From Rugamonas apoptosis (GTDB taxonomy: Bacteria; Pseudomonadota; Gammaproteobacteria; Burkholderiales; Burkholderiaceae_D), in contig NZ_JACEZU010000009.1 of NCBI RefSeq assembly GCF_014042355.1, positions 1 through 64,000 of the forward strand: a DNA stretch of 64,000 nt. Reading direction: 5' to 3'. This document shows, one piece after another, positions 15,651-24,730 of the stretch. Under the pieces are notes generated by a model. It was not told where the DNA came from. It saw only the letters and a program-made list of their open reading frames with translations, and ran no database searches. How positions within the stretch are numbered: position 1 is the stretch's first letter; each line of letters begins with the position of its first letter. The position numbers and the translations under genes are program-made.

Positions 15651-17500
15651 GCGAACCACGCTACGCCATCGGCATCGACCTTGGCACCACCCACAGCGCC
15701 CTGTCCTACGTCGACCTGGCCGCCAGCGATGGCGAGAAGACCAGCCACGGCGTGCTGGCCGTGCCGCAGTTGACGGCACCCGGCACGGTGGAGGAACTGC
15801 CGCTGCTGCCATCGTTCCTGTACCTGCCGCACGCGGATGAACTGGCACCGGGCGATCTGAGCCTGCCATGGGCGCAAAGCGCCGCCGAGCAGACTTGCGC
15901 GGTGGGCGAGATGGCCCGCAGTCGTGGCGCCACCACGCCGATCCGGCTGGTATCGAGCGCCAAGAGCTGGCTGTGCCACCCCAGCGTGGACCGCCGTGGC
16001 CCCATCCTGCCCAACGACGCGCCGGAAGAAGTGGCGCGCGTGTCGCCGCTGGACGCTTCCACGCGCTACCTGTCGCACCTGCGCGCGGCGTGGGACGCGG
16101 CCCATCCGGACGCGCCGTTCGCGCAGCAAGCCGTCACCGTCACCATCCCCGCCTCGTTCGACCCGGGCGCGCGCGAACTGACGGCCGACGCGGCCCGCGC
16201 GGCCGGCTATGACGCCCTCACACTGCTGGAAGAACCACAGGCCGCCCTGTACAGCTGGATCCAGGGCAGCGCCGGCCGCTGGCGCAAGGAAGTCAAGCCA
16301 GGCGACGTGATCCTGGTGGTGGACGTGGGCGGCGGCACCAGCGACTTCTCGCTGATCGCCGTGCTGGAACGCGATGGCGTGCTGGAACCGCACCGCGTGG
16401 CCGTGGGCGACCATATCCTGCTGGGTGGCGACAATATGGACCTGGCGTTGGCCCACTTGGTGGCGCGCAAGGTCGCCGCCAACGGCACCACGCTGGACGC
16501 CTGGCAGATGCGCGCACTGACCTACGGCTGCCGCGCCGCCAAGGAAGCCTTGCTGGCCGATGCCAACGCAGCCACCTGGCCCATCGTCGTGCCGAGCCGG
16601 GGTTCCAAACTGATCGGCGGTTCGATCCGCACCGAACTGACGCGCGAAGAAGTGAGCACCTTCATCCTGGACGGCTTCTTCCCCACCGTGGAAGCGTCGG
16701 CCCGGCCGGCCGTGCGCACCCGCGCCGGCCTGACCCAGCTTGGCCTGCCGTACGCGCAGGACGCCGGCATCACGCGCCACCTGGCCGCCTTCCTGGCGCG
16801 CCAACTGGGCGCGACGGCGGAGCTGGAAGGCTATGCCGGCCGCCAGAACGCGGACGCCACCTTCCTGCACCCAACGGCCGTGCTGTTCAACGGCGGCGTG
16901 TTCAAATCCGAACTGCTGGCCCAGCGCGTGATGGCCACCCTCAACGACTGGCTATATCTGGAAGGCGCGGAACCAGCCCGTATGCTGGGCGGCGCCGACC
17001 TCGATCTGGCCGTGGCGCGTGGCGCGGCTTACTACAGCTACGTGCGGCGCGGCAGCGGCGTGCGCATTCGCGGTGGCACGGCCCGTTCCTACTACGTGGC
17101 CATCGAATCGGCCATGCCGGCCATCCCCGGCATGGAACCGCCGATCCAGGCCCTGTGCGTGGCGCCGTTCGGCATGGAAGAAGGCGCGGAGATCGAATTG
17201 CCGGCGCAGGAATTCGGCCTGGTGGTGGGCGAGCCGGTGCAGTTCCGCTTCTTCGGTTCCTCCGTGCGGCGCCAGGACCAGATCGGCGACCTGCTCGACA
17301 ACTGGCAGCCGGACGAACTGCAGGAACTGAACGAGATCGCGGCCACGCTGTCGCCGGAAGGCCGTCAGGCGGGCGACGTGGTGCAGGTCAAGCTGCACGC
17401 GCTGGCCACCGAATCGGGCACGCTGGAACTGCTGGCCGTGGCCAATGATGGCCAGCGCTGGAAGGTGGAGTTCGACGTGCGCGCGGGAGCCGCTGTCTGA
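15647..17500 (+). CDS. Divergent Hsp70-family protein, 617 residues
   Basis: Actin/Hsp70-fold ATPase. The phosphate-1 loop is GIDLGTTHSALSY (from residue 9), the phosphate-2 loop VVDVGGGTSDFS (about 222-233) and the adenosine side GGDNMDLALAHL. AKSWLCHPSVDR stands where DnaK has its catalytic lysine segment. The region after the ATPase (about 480-617) is only partly like a DnaK substrate-binding domain and lacks the EEVD-type tail. No dnaJ or grpE gene is nearby, so it probably works with the DUF2760 protein and the second Hsp70. Two bases separate its stop from the next start. Confidence 0.85.
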   Translation: MSEPRYAIGIDLGTTHSALSYVDLAASDGEKTSHGVLAVPQLTAPGTVEELPLLPSFLYLPHADELAPGDLSLPWAQSAAEQTCAVGEMARSRGATTPIRLVSSAKSWLCHPSVDRRGPILPNDAPEEVARVSPLDASTRYLSHLRAAWDAAHPDAPFAQQAVTVTIPASFDPGARELTADAARAAGYDALTLLEEPQAALYSWIQGSAGRWRKEVKPGDVILVVDVGGGTSDFSLIAVLERDGVLEPHRVAVGDHILLGGDNMDLALAHLVARKVAANGTTLDAWQMRALTYGCRAAKEALLADANAATWPIVVPSRGSKLIGGSIRTELTREEVSTFILDGFFPTVEASARPAVRTRAGLTQLGLPYAQDAGITRHLAAFLARQLGATAELEGYAGRQNADATFLHPTAVLFNGGVFKSELLAQRVMATLNDWLYLEGAEPARMLGGADLDLAVARGAAYYSYVRRGSGVRIRGGTARSYYVAIESAMPAIPGMEPPIQALCVAPFGMEEGAEIELPAQEFGLVVGEPVQFRFFGSSVRRQDQIGDLLDNWQPDELQELNEIAATLSPEGRQAGDVVQVKLHALATESGTLELLAVANDGQRWKVEFDVRAGAAV

Positions 17501-17502
17501 CA

Positions 17503-20442
17503 ATGGCGCACTACCTCGTCAGCATCGACCTGGGCACCACCAACACGGTGCTGGCTTACTCGACACTGGGCGCCGCGCCGGAAACGGCGCAGATCCAGCT
17601 GTTCGACATCGAACAGCTGGTGGCGCCGGGCGAAGTGGCGCCGGGCGCATTGCTGCCGTCGCTGCGCTATCACCCGGCCGAGGGCGAACTGGCCGAAGGC
17701 GAACTGCAACTGCCGTGGCGGCAGGATGACGTGGCCGGACTGGCGCAAGTGGTCACGGGCCGGCTGGCCCGCGTGCTGGGCGCGCAGGTGCCGGGCCGGC
17801 TGGTGGCCAGCGCCAAGAGCTGGCTGTCCCATCCCGGCGTGGACCGCATGGCGCCCATCCTGCCGTGGGGCGCCGAGCAAGGCGTGCCGCGCGTGTCGCC
17901 GGTGGCGGCCAGCGCCAGCTATCTGGCCCACTTGCGGGCCGCGTGGAATACGCGCTTCCCGCAGCAGCCGCTGGAACAGCAACAACTGGTGCTGACCATT
18001 CCCGCCTCGTTCGACGAAGGCGCGCGCGCGCTGACGCTGGAAGCGGCCCGCATGGCTGGCCTGCCCGCCCTGCGGCTGCTGGAGGAACCGCAAGCGGCTT
18101 TCTACGACTGGCTGTTCCGCCACCGCGCCACGCTCCACGAGGAATTGGCCAACACCCGGCTGGTGCTGGTGTGCGACGTGGGCGGCGGCACCACCGACTT
18201 CAGTTTGATCAAGGTCGACCTGTCCGGCGGCGTGCCGCAACTGAGCCGCATCGGCGTGGGCAACCACCTGATCCTGGGCGGCGACAATATGGACCTGGCG
18301 CTGGCTCACCTGGCTGAAAGCCGCATGGCCGCCGGCGGAACCGATAACCCGACGCGCCTGTCCGCCGGCCGGATGGCGCAACTGACGGAACGCTGCCGCG
18401 CCGCCAAGGAACAACTGCTGGCGGCCGACGCGCCCGAACGCGTCACCGTCACGCTGCTGGGCGCCGGTTCGCGCCTGATCGGCGGCACCCGCTCCGTGGA
18501 ATTCACGCGCGAGGAAGTGGAACGGCTGGTGGTGGACGGTTTCTTCCCCATGGGCGCGGTGGACGAAGGCGCGCGGCGCGGCCGGGCGGCCATCGTCGAA
18601 TTCGGCCTGCCCTACGCCAGCGACCCGGCCATCACGCGCCACCTGGCCAGCTTCCTGCAACAGCACGCGGGCGCCGCCCGCGCCGCGCTCGGATTGGCCG
18701 AGGACGCGGCCCTCCCCATCCCCGACACCTTGCTGCTCAACGGCGGCGTGTTCCGCGCCGACGCCCTCGCGCGCCGTTTGCAGGCCACGCTGGCGCAATG
18801 GCGCGGCGAAGCGCTGCGTGTGCTCCACAACGACAATCCCGACGTGGCCGTGGCCCGTGGCGGGGTGGCCTACGCGCTGGCCCGGCGTGGCGCGGCGCCC
18901 GCCATCACAGGTGGTTCGCCGCGCAGCTACTTCCTGGTACTGGATGAGGAACAGCGCGCGGACAAACCATGCCGCGCCATCTGCATCCTGCCGCGCGGCA
19001 CCGCCGAAGGGAGTGAAGTGCTGCTGTCCGATCGCAGCTTCGCGCTGCGTCTGGGACGGCCGGTCCGCTTCCACCTGGCCTCCTCCACCGCGCAATCGGG
19101 CGCCGCGCCGCTGGCGGGCGAAATGGTGGACCTGAACCAAGGGGCGCAGGGCGAATACGTGCGGCTGCCAGCCATGGCCACCGTGCTGCGCGACAGCGGC
19201 GGCGCGACACGCAAGGAAATCCCCGTGCAACTGGCCACCTCGCTCAGTGAAGTGGGCACGCTGGAAGTGCACTGCGTGGCCATGGCCGACGACCAACCGC
19301 AAAGCCAGCCGCCAGCACGCTGGCTGGTGGAGTTCCAGCTGCGCGAAGCAAGCGCGCCGAATGCGGAAGCCGCCGAAGCACCGGACGCGCAACCGGCCAC
19401 CGCGCATCCCGGCCTGAGCGCGGCCATCGAGAAAATCGACCGCATTTTCGGCGCCCGCGCGCAGCAGGTCGAATTGAAGGAAGTGCGCCAGTTGCGCGCC
19501 CAGCTCGAACAGGCGCTGGGCAGCCGCGAACGGTGGGCCACGCCCCTGCTGCGGCAGTTGTTCGACGCGCTGCTGGCCCGCGCCAAGGGCCGGCGCCGTT
19601 CGGCCGACCATGAACGCGTGTGGCTCAACCTGTGCGGCTACTGCCTGCGGCCCGGCTTTGGCTACACGCTCGACGAATGGCGCATCGAGCAGCTATGGGC
19701 GCTGTTCGAAACGGGCGTCCAGCATCACAAGGACAGCCAGGTGTGCGCCGAGTGGTGGACCCTGTGGCGGCGCGTGTCCGGCGGGCTCGATGCAATCGCC
19801 CAGTTACGCATCCTGGACGATTTCGCCTTCAACGTGCAGGCGGACGCGCAGGAACGGGGCCGCCGCCCGCACACGCTGGTGGATGGCAGCGACGACGACA
19901 TGCTGCGCCTGGGTGCCTCGCTGGAGCGCATCCCCGGCAACTACAAAGCGGAAATCGGCGCCTGGATGCTGATGCAGCTGGAGCAGGCCACCACGGCGCT
20001 GCAACGCACGGCGGCGGCCAAGGGCGGCGCGGCCGCGCGTTCCAGCAGCGCCAAGGCCGACGCGACAGCCAAGGCGGAAGCGGCGCAGGCGCGCTATCTG
20101 TGGGGTTTGAGCCGGGTGGGCGCGCGGCAGCCCTTCCACGGCAGCGCGCATGACACGGTGGCCACGGAGACCGTGGCGCAGTGGCTGGCCGCGATCCTGG
20201 CGCTGGACTGGAAGAAGGTGGAGCCGGCCGGCTATGCCGCCGCCCATCTGGCGCGCATGACGGGCGACCGCTCGCGCGACGTGGACGAAGCCTTGCGGGC
20301 CGAGATCCTGCGCCGCCTGGCCGCCGTTGGCGCGCCCGCCAACTGGAGCGCCATGGTGCGCGAAGTGGTGCAACTGGACCAGGCGGACGAAAAACGCCTG
20401 CTCGGCGATGCGCTGCCGCCGGGACTGAAGCTGATCGCGTAA
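17503..20442 (+). CDS. Long Hsp70-family protein with C-terminal DUF3731-like extension
   Basis: A 979-residue Hsp70-fold protein, paralogous to its upstream neighbour (SIDLGTTNTVLAYS; ASAKSWLSHPGVDR; VCDVGGGTTDFS; EEPQAAFYDWLF). The ATPase and a short beta domain occupy about residues 1-610. The remaining ~350 residues form a helical extension starting near LSAAIEKIDRIFGARA, which fits the DUF3731 type found attached to bacterial Hsp70 proteins. The extension includes an Ala/Lys-rich stretch (about 840-865) and ends ADEKRLLGDALPPGLKLIA. Two unlike Hsp70 proteins in one operon suggest a dedicated, non-DnaK chaperone complex; the client is unknown. Confidence 0.83.
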   Translation: MAHYLVSIDLGTTNTVLAYSTLGAAPETAQIQLFDIEQLVAPGEVAPGALLPSLRYHPAEGELAEGELQLPWRQDDVAGLAQVVTGRLARVLGAQVPGRLVASAKSWLSHPGVDRMAPILPWGAEQGVPRVSPVAASASYLAHLRAAWNTRFPQQPLEQQQLVLTIPASFDEGARALTLEAARMAGLPALRLLEEPQAAFYDWLFRHRATLHEELANTRLVLVCDVGGGTTDFSLIKVDLSGGVPQLSRIGVGNHLILGGDNMDLALAHLAESRMAAGGTDNPTRLSAGRMAQLTERCRAAKEQLLAADAPERVTVTLLGAGSRLIGGTRSVEFTREEVERLVVDGFFPMGAVDEGARRGRAAIVEFGLPYASDPAITRHLASFLQQHAGAARAALGLAEDAALPIPDTLLLNGGVFRADALARRLQATLAQWRGEALRVLHNDNPDVAVARGGVAYALARRGAAPAITGGSPRSYFLVLDEEQRADKPCRAICILPRGTAEGSEVLLSDRSFALRLGRPVRFHLASSTAQSGAAPLAGEMVDLNQGAQGEYVRLPAMATVLRDSGGATRKEIPVQLATSLSEVGTLEVHCVAMADDQPQSQPPARWLVEFQLREASAPNAEAAEAPDAQPATAHPGLSAAIEKIDRIFGARAQQVELKEVRQLRAQLEQALGSRERWATPLLRQLFDALLARAKGRRRSADHERVWLNLCGYCLRPGFGYTLDEWRIEQLWALFETGVQHHKDSQVCAEWWTLWRRVSGGLDAIAQLRILDDFAFNVQADAQERGRRPHTLVDGSDDDMLRLGASLERIPGNYKAEIGAWMLMQLEQATTALQRTAAAKGGAAARSSSAKADATAKAEAAQARYLWGLSRVGARQPFHGSAHDTVATETVAQWLAAILALDWKKVEPAGYAAAHLARMTGDRSRDVDEALRAEILRRLAAVGAPANWSAMVREVVQLDQADEKRLLGDALPPGLKLIA

Positions 20443-20467
20443 CGTCGCCGGCGGCCCGGCCAGCATA

Positions 20468-21124
20468 TCAACGTTGCTCGCGCGTCCCCGGCACGTAGCC
20501 TTGCTGCTGCCCGACAAATCCATCGAAGGCGGTCATCAACGGATCGAACGCCGCGGCCCGGCCTTCCAGCTGTTGTAGCGCGTAGCATGTCGCCTCCAGC
20601 GTCGATAACTGGTCGGGCAAGTGCGCCTTGCGGATCAGGTAGTGGGATGGCGGCGTGTCACGCAACGGCAGGCGGGGCAAGCCTTGCAGGGCCGGATTCA
20701 GGTACAGCATCTTGCGGCTCTTGCGCCACGTCCCATCCAGCACCACCAGTCGCAAACGTTCCGGTTGCGCGCACCAGGCGGGATCGAACGGCGCGGCCGG
20801 CGCCATCGGCGGACCACCCGCTTCCACCGTCTCGGGATACAGCAGCACGGGCCGACGGCCATCGGCGCCCAGCCACTGGGCCAGCGTCTCCGGCGCGAAT
20901 GCCTCCCCCACTTCCATCCGGCTGTGCGCCAGGCTCAGATGCAACAGCCGCGCGCTGCCTTTGGCGTTCGCCACTTCCATCGGATGTTGCAGGATCAGGA
21001 CATAGACCGCGTTGTCGAGTGCCGTCACCCAGCGGCAGATGCAGGCCGCTTGCGCGCGCAGGCAGGTGGCGCACATGGCGCGGCGGTGGCCGCCGGCGGC
21101 GACAGGATGCTGGAGGGAAGTCAT
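20468..21124 (-). CDS. tRNA-uridine aminocarboxypropyltransferase (DTW domain, TapT/YfiP type)
   Basis: A 218-residue DTW-domain protein. Members of this family add the 3-amino-3-carboxypropyl group from SAM to uridine 47 of certain tRNAs. A zinc-type cysteine cluster CATCLRAQAACIC lies at the N-terminus. The defining motif reads LVVLDGTWRKSRKML here (DGTW in place of DxTW). SHYLIRKAHLPDQLSTLEA is the conserved substrate segment. The gene converges on the Hsp70 operon with a 25-base gap. Beyond its start lies an AT-rich stretch (about 21165-21290) that separates it from a gene fragment on the other strand. Confidence 0.83.
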   Translation of the reverse strand: MTSLQHPVAAGGHRRAMCATCLRAQAACICRWVTALDNAVYVLILQHPMEVANAKGSARLLHLSLAHSRMEVGEAFAPETLAQWLGADGRRPVLLYPETVEAGGPPMAPAAPFDPAWCAQPERLRLVVLDGTWRKSRKMLYLNPALQGLPRLPLRDTPPSHYLIRKAHLPDQLSTLEATCYALQQLEGRAAAFDPLMTAFDGFVGQQQGYVPGTREQR

Positions 21125-21267
21125 AGGGCGACATTGTACCGAAGCATGATCGGTACGCTAACGATGCGGCAATAACTCTATGCGCCACCCAATAAGAATT
21201 GACTGATATAAATAGTAGAAATACAACGATGCCAAAAATAGTTCTCAAAATATAAAACATGCAATAG

Positions 21268-21633
21268 AAATCACAAAAACCTCTGCTTATACTGGACGAG
21301 CCGAACGGGCGCAGCGACGGCCTCGGTTCGGTGGCGCCGGATGCGGCCTACCTGTTCGGTACGCCCTACGTGGGCTACGTCAATTACGCGTTCGGCAATG
21401 CACATGGCGATCCGTATCTGACGCCGGGCTCGGAATCGTATTTCATGTTCCTCGACACCTCGGCCACTAGCTACGGCAAGACGGCACAGTACGACCTGAC
21501 CGATCCCGACCAGAGCCACATCAGCACCAGCTACGCCACCTACGCCCCGGCCGTGCCTGAACCGTCGGCCTACGCCATGCTGCTGCTCGGCCTGGCCGGC
21601 GTGAGCGTGGCCGCCACGCGGCGCCGTCGTTAG
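21268..21633 (+). pseudogene. 3' fragment of a PEP-CTERM sorting-domain protein gene
   Basis: The frame is open from 21268 (stop codon at 21265) to TAG 21631-21633. From about 21295 it reads as a real protein (DEPNGRSDGLGSVAPDAAYLF and onwards) and ends in a textbook PEP-CTERM signal, VPEPSAYAMLLLGLAGVSVA plus ATRRRR, the tag recognised by exosortase for outer-surface proteins. There is no start codon with a signal peptide; the only usable start would be GTG 21331 in mid-domain. Upstream of about 21290 the DNA turns abruptly AT-rich. It is read as the tail of a longer gene lost by deletion at the edge of the T6SS remnant. Its last four bases overlap the end of tssA. Confidence 0.7.
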
Positions 21634-22697
21634 CCGCCGGCAGCGCCGGACGGCGCGGCGCCCAGCATGTCTTCCAGGCTGGCCAGCGTGGCCGGGTCCT
21701 TGACCACGGCGCGCAGCCACAGGTGCAGCGGCTGTTCGCCCCAACTGGCCGCCTTTTCGGCCAGATAGGCCACGGGGCTGTGCGGTTCCGTGCGCCGGAA
21801 GAAGTCGGCCACCAGCCGCAACTGGGCCAGGGCCTGGGCGCGGCTGCGCAGCGCGTCGCCCGCCAGCAAGGCACCATTAGCCGTAGGCGCGTCGATGCCT
21901 TCGCGGCGCGCGCCGTCCCCCTCACCAGCGACCGCGCCCGAGGCGGCGCCACCGCCCAGCGGTGCGACGAAGTGGATCAAGTCTTGCAGCGCCTCGCGGG
22001 CGGCGGTGAAGGCCGGGCCGTCCGCGCCCAGGCGCGCATCCACGGCCCGTTCCAGGTCGCCCAGCATGGCCAGGCAGTATTGCGCGTCCGCCAGCAATGC
22101 CTCGTTGTAGTCGACGCTGTTGCGGCGCCGCTGCGCGTCCAGGTCGGCCAGCGCCAGGCCGGTGTCGGGCGCGCCGCCCCAGCCCTGGCCGCCGCCGTCT
22201 CCACCACCGCCGCCTGCGCCACGCTGGCGCGCCGCGTCGAAGTCGGCCCAGGTGTAGCCCATTTCCTCCGTCACCGCCATTTCCCGCAGCAGTCGCGGGG
22301 TGCGCCCCAGCAGCCAGCCCAAGTTACCCACGCGCTGTTCGAACTGTCCATCGTCGGCCAGCGGAAACAGGCCGTCCCAGTAGTGTTCGCACAGGCCGGC
22401 CAGCACGGCGAAGCCATCACCCAGGCCGCGCAGGCCGCGCGTCTTGGCGTGCGCCTCGGCCAGCCAGACGGCCAGCCGCAAATCCTTGCTCTTCGATTCG
22501 ATCAGCCGCGCGCAGCGGTGGCCGACAAAGCCCCAGTCGGCCTCCTTCAACGCCACCACCCATTCGCCCTGGTCCAGCGTGGGGTCGTCGTAGGTGCGGG
22601 CCTTGGCGATATCATCGAGTTCGCTGCTGAAGGACAGGTCTTCGCCGCAGGTCTGCGCTGGGCTGATGGGTAGAAGCAGTTGCGCGATGCTGAACAT
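21630..22697 (-). CDS. tssA: Type VI secretion protein TssA (ImpA N-terminal domain)
   Basis: A 355-residue TssA, the cap protein that primes and steers sheath and tube assembly in type VI secretion. The ImpA N-terminal domain covers about residues 8-130 (LLLPISPAQTCGEDLSFS, then KSKDLRLAVWLAEAHAKTRGL and GLFPLADDGQFEQRVGNLGWL). The C-terminal helical part carries the RTEPHSPVAYLAEKAASW segment typical of the family. A Gly-rich linker (about 160-177) lies between them. The gene itself appears intact, but the rest of the secretion system is missing here: 15 bases upstream lies a tssM-clpV deletion chimera. A working role would need T6SS genes elsewhere. Confidence 0.88.
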   Translation of the reverse strand: MFSIAQLLLPISPAQTCGEDLSFSSELDDIAKARTYDDPTLDQGEWVVALKEADWGFVGHRCARLIESKSKDLRLAVWLAEAHAKTRGLRGLGDGFAVLAGLCEHYWDGLFPLADDGQFEQRVGNLGWLLGRTPRLLREMAVTEEMGYTWADFDAARQRGAGGGGGDGGGQGWGGAPDTGLALADLDAQRRRNSVDYNEALLADAQYCLAMLGDLERAVDARLGADGPAFTAAREALQDLIHFVAPLGGGAASGAVAGEGDGARREGIDAPTANGALLAGDALRSRAQALAQLRLVADFFRRTEPHSPVAYLAEKAASWGEQPLHLWLRAVVKDPATLASLEDMLGAAPSGAAGG

Positions 22698-22711
22698 GGC
22701 GAGCCTCCGGT

Positions 22712-23653
22712 CTATTTGATGGTGTATTTGAACTGGCCGTTGCGGCCCGCGCCGACCTTGATCCTGGCGATGGCCGCGCCATCAGCCATGCGCGCCAGCA
22801 CGGCTTCCGCGATCTCGGGCAGCAGCGTGCCGTTCAGGATATGGTCCACGCTGCGCGCACCGGAATCGACCTCGGTGCAGCGCGCCAGCACCGCTTCCAC
22901 CAGCGACGGTTCGTAGCTGAATTCGGCCTGGTGGTTGTCGCGCACGCGCTGGCCGATGCGCGCCAGTTTGAGGCCGATAATACTGGCCAGCGCCTCGTCG
23001 CCCAGCGGATAGAACGGCACGATCTTCATGCGTCCCAGGAAGGCTGGCTTAAATTGCCGCATCAACTGCGGCCGCAACAGTTCCTCCAGTTCCTCCGGCG
23101 TGGGCAGCTGGTCCGCGGGCTTGTTCAGGCAAGCCTGCATCATGGCGGCCGAACCGACGTTGGAGGTGGCGATGATGATGGTGTTGCGGAAGTCGATCTC
23201 GCGCCCTTCCGCATCGTCCATCACGCCCTTGTCGAACACCTGGAACCACGGCAATTCGTACAGGGCCCGCGCGCCGGACACCATGCCCATCCTGGAACCC
23301 TTGATGGTGGCGATCGCCTTGAGCATGCTTTCACGGATGGCGTTGACTTCGGCGCGCGCCGCCGCCGACGCATCGCTGCCATCGGTGGCGCCCGCACCGG
23401 CCACAGGGGCGGCCGCCACCGCCTCACCACTGATCTCGGCCTCCATCGCACGCGACGCGCGCCGGCCGCGGTACCAGCGCACACCGTACCAGATGCCCCC
23501 GCCGACCAGGGCGGCGACCAGCGCGGCCAGCGTCCAGAGCAAGGTCAGTTCCAGCGCCGCCGAGCCCAGGTAAAGGAAAAGAAGGAAGCCGACAAAGCCG
23601 ACCACGGCCACCTTGTGGCTATCGGTGATGAAGTACCAGATTCTTCGCATCAT
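22712..23653 (-). pseudogene. In-frame deletion chimera: TssM N-terminus joined to ClpV (TssH) C-terminus
   Basis: A 313-residue frame composed of two unrelated T6SS parts. Residues 1-136 match the start of TssM/IcmF: two membrane helices (about 15-58), then AEVNAIRESMLKAIATIKG and GARALYELPW, the segment just before the TssM nucleotide-binding loop. From residue 137 the sequence is the second AAA domain of ClpV: FQVFDKGVMDDAEGREIDFRNTIIIATSNVG, the arginine-finger region FKPAFLGRMKIVPFYPL, and sensor 2 in CTEVDSGARSVDHIL. The join falls at about 23245/23246. Walker A and B of ClpV and nearly all of TssM are gone, so neither activity can remain. The frame is open and could still be translated. 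ATG 23653 is taken as the TssM start. Confidence 0.85.
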
Positions 23654-23760
23654 GAGCGGACCGCCAGGTTGGGGTGGAGGAAGGTACAGGCAGACCGATC
23701 CATGGTGCCACCGCCACCGCCAAGTATGTTTGAGCGGGAACAACGTTTCCACACGTCCAC

Positions 23761-24600
23761 TTATTTCCTGACCATGCCCGGCACCCGCAATTCCGTATGG
23801 CCCAGGTCCATCATGGCCCAGCGTCCGCCCCAATGCAGGCCCACCGATTCCGCCACTTCGCCATACAAACGATAGCCGCGCATGGCCCACGGGTCCTGCT
23901 CGGATATACGCAGCTTGCCGTCGCGCAGGAAGGCGCAGTCCGCTGCCAGGCCGAACTGGTGATAGCTCTGGAACGCCTTGGCGTTGGTGACGGCGGGGCC
24001 GGCCGTGGCCAGCTGGTTCTGGCGCTCCGGGCTGCGATAACCTTCGAGGATGGCCATGTCATAGCCGTAACGCTCGCGCATGATCTTGAACACCATCAGC
24101 AAACGCTGGGCAAATTCAGCGTCGAGCAAGCGCCAATTGCGGTTGGCACTGTCGAGCATGGGCCGCACGTGCGCCACCTCGGCCGAAATAAAGGCGACCG
24201 GCGGCAGCGGCGCGGGCAGCGTCAACTGCTCGCCTTGCAACAACGCCGCCACCTGCGGGTTGACCTCGCCGGCGCCGCCATCGTAACCGCCCAGCATGCC
24301 CCGGCCGCTGACCAGCCAGGCCAGCATGGGCGGCACCGTCAGCAGCACGGCGGCGGCCAACGCCGTCAGGCAGTGGCGGCGCAACAGCCGCCCGCCCGAG
24401 CGCAGCACCGAGCCGGCGCCATCGGCCAGCGCTCCGGCGCCATGTGTGCCACGCTGGCCCGCCTGGCGCACGCGGCGGCCGGTCCACTGCCCCACCAGGG
24501 CCAGCGACTGCCGCACCAGGTCGCGCCCGGACGGAAACAGCGACAGCCAGGCCCCGCCGCAGACCAGCAGGAAGAAGATCGACATGGAAAGAAGTAACAT
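23761..24600 (-). CDS. M15-family peptidoglycan peptidase, membrane anchored, T6SS-linked
   Basis: A 279-residue zinc peptidase with a VanY/Ply500-like domain. Zinc-site motifs are SYHQFGLAADC (His214, Asp221) and HWGGRWAMMDLGHTEL (His268). Such enzymes cut L-Ala-D-Glu or D-Ala-D-Ala bonds in peptidoglycan. Two hydrophobic helices (about residues 1-20 and 78-97) anchor it in the inner membrane with the peptidase domain in the periplasm. ATG 24600 is chosen because GGAG lies eight bases upstream. It lies 107 bases upstream of the TssM part of the chimera and in the same direction, so it probably opened local holes in the wall for T6SS assembly. That role is inferred from position. Confidence 0.78.
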   Translation of the reverse strand: MLLLSMSIFFLLVCGGAWLSLFPSGRDLVRQSLALVGQWTGRRVRQAGQRGTHGAGALADGAGSVLRSGGRLLRRHCLTALAAAVLLTVPPMLAWLVSGRGMLGGYDGGAGEVNPQVAALLQGEQLTLPAPLPPVAFISAEVAHVRPMLDSANRNWRLLDAEFAQRLLMVFKIMRERYGYDMAILEGYRSPERQNQLATAGPAVTNAKAFQSYHQFGLAADCAFLRDGKLRISEQDPWAMRGYRLYGEVAESVGLHWGGRWAMMDLGHTELRVPGMVRK

Positions 24601-24730
24601 CGTGCGCTCCATCAATACCGTCGGCTGGCGCAGATTGGACACTAAGAGCGGCCATGTACGCCGGGATCGCCCCATCGTAGGCCGCCCAGAAAACTTCATC
24701 GAAGGCTAGATCAAATTCGGGGGTGGTATT

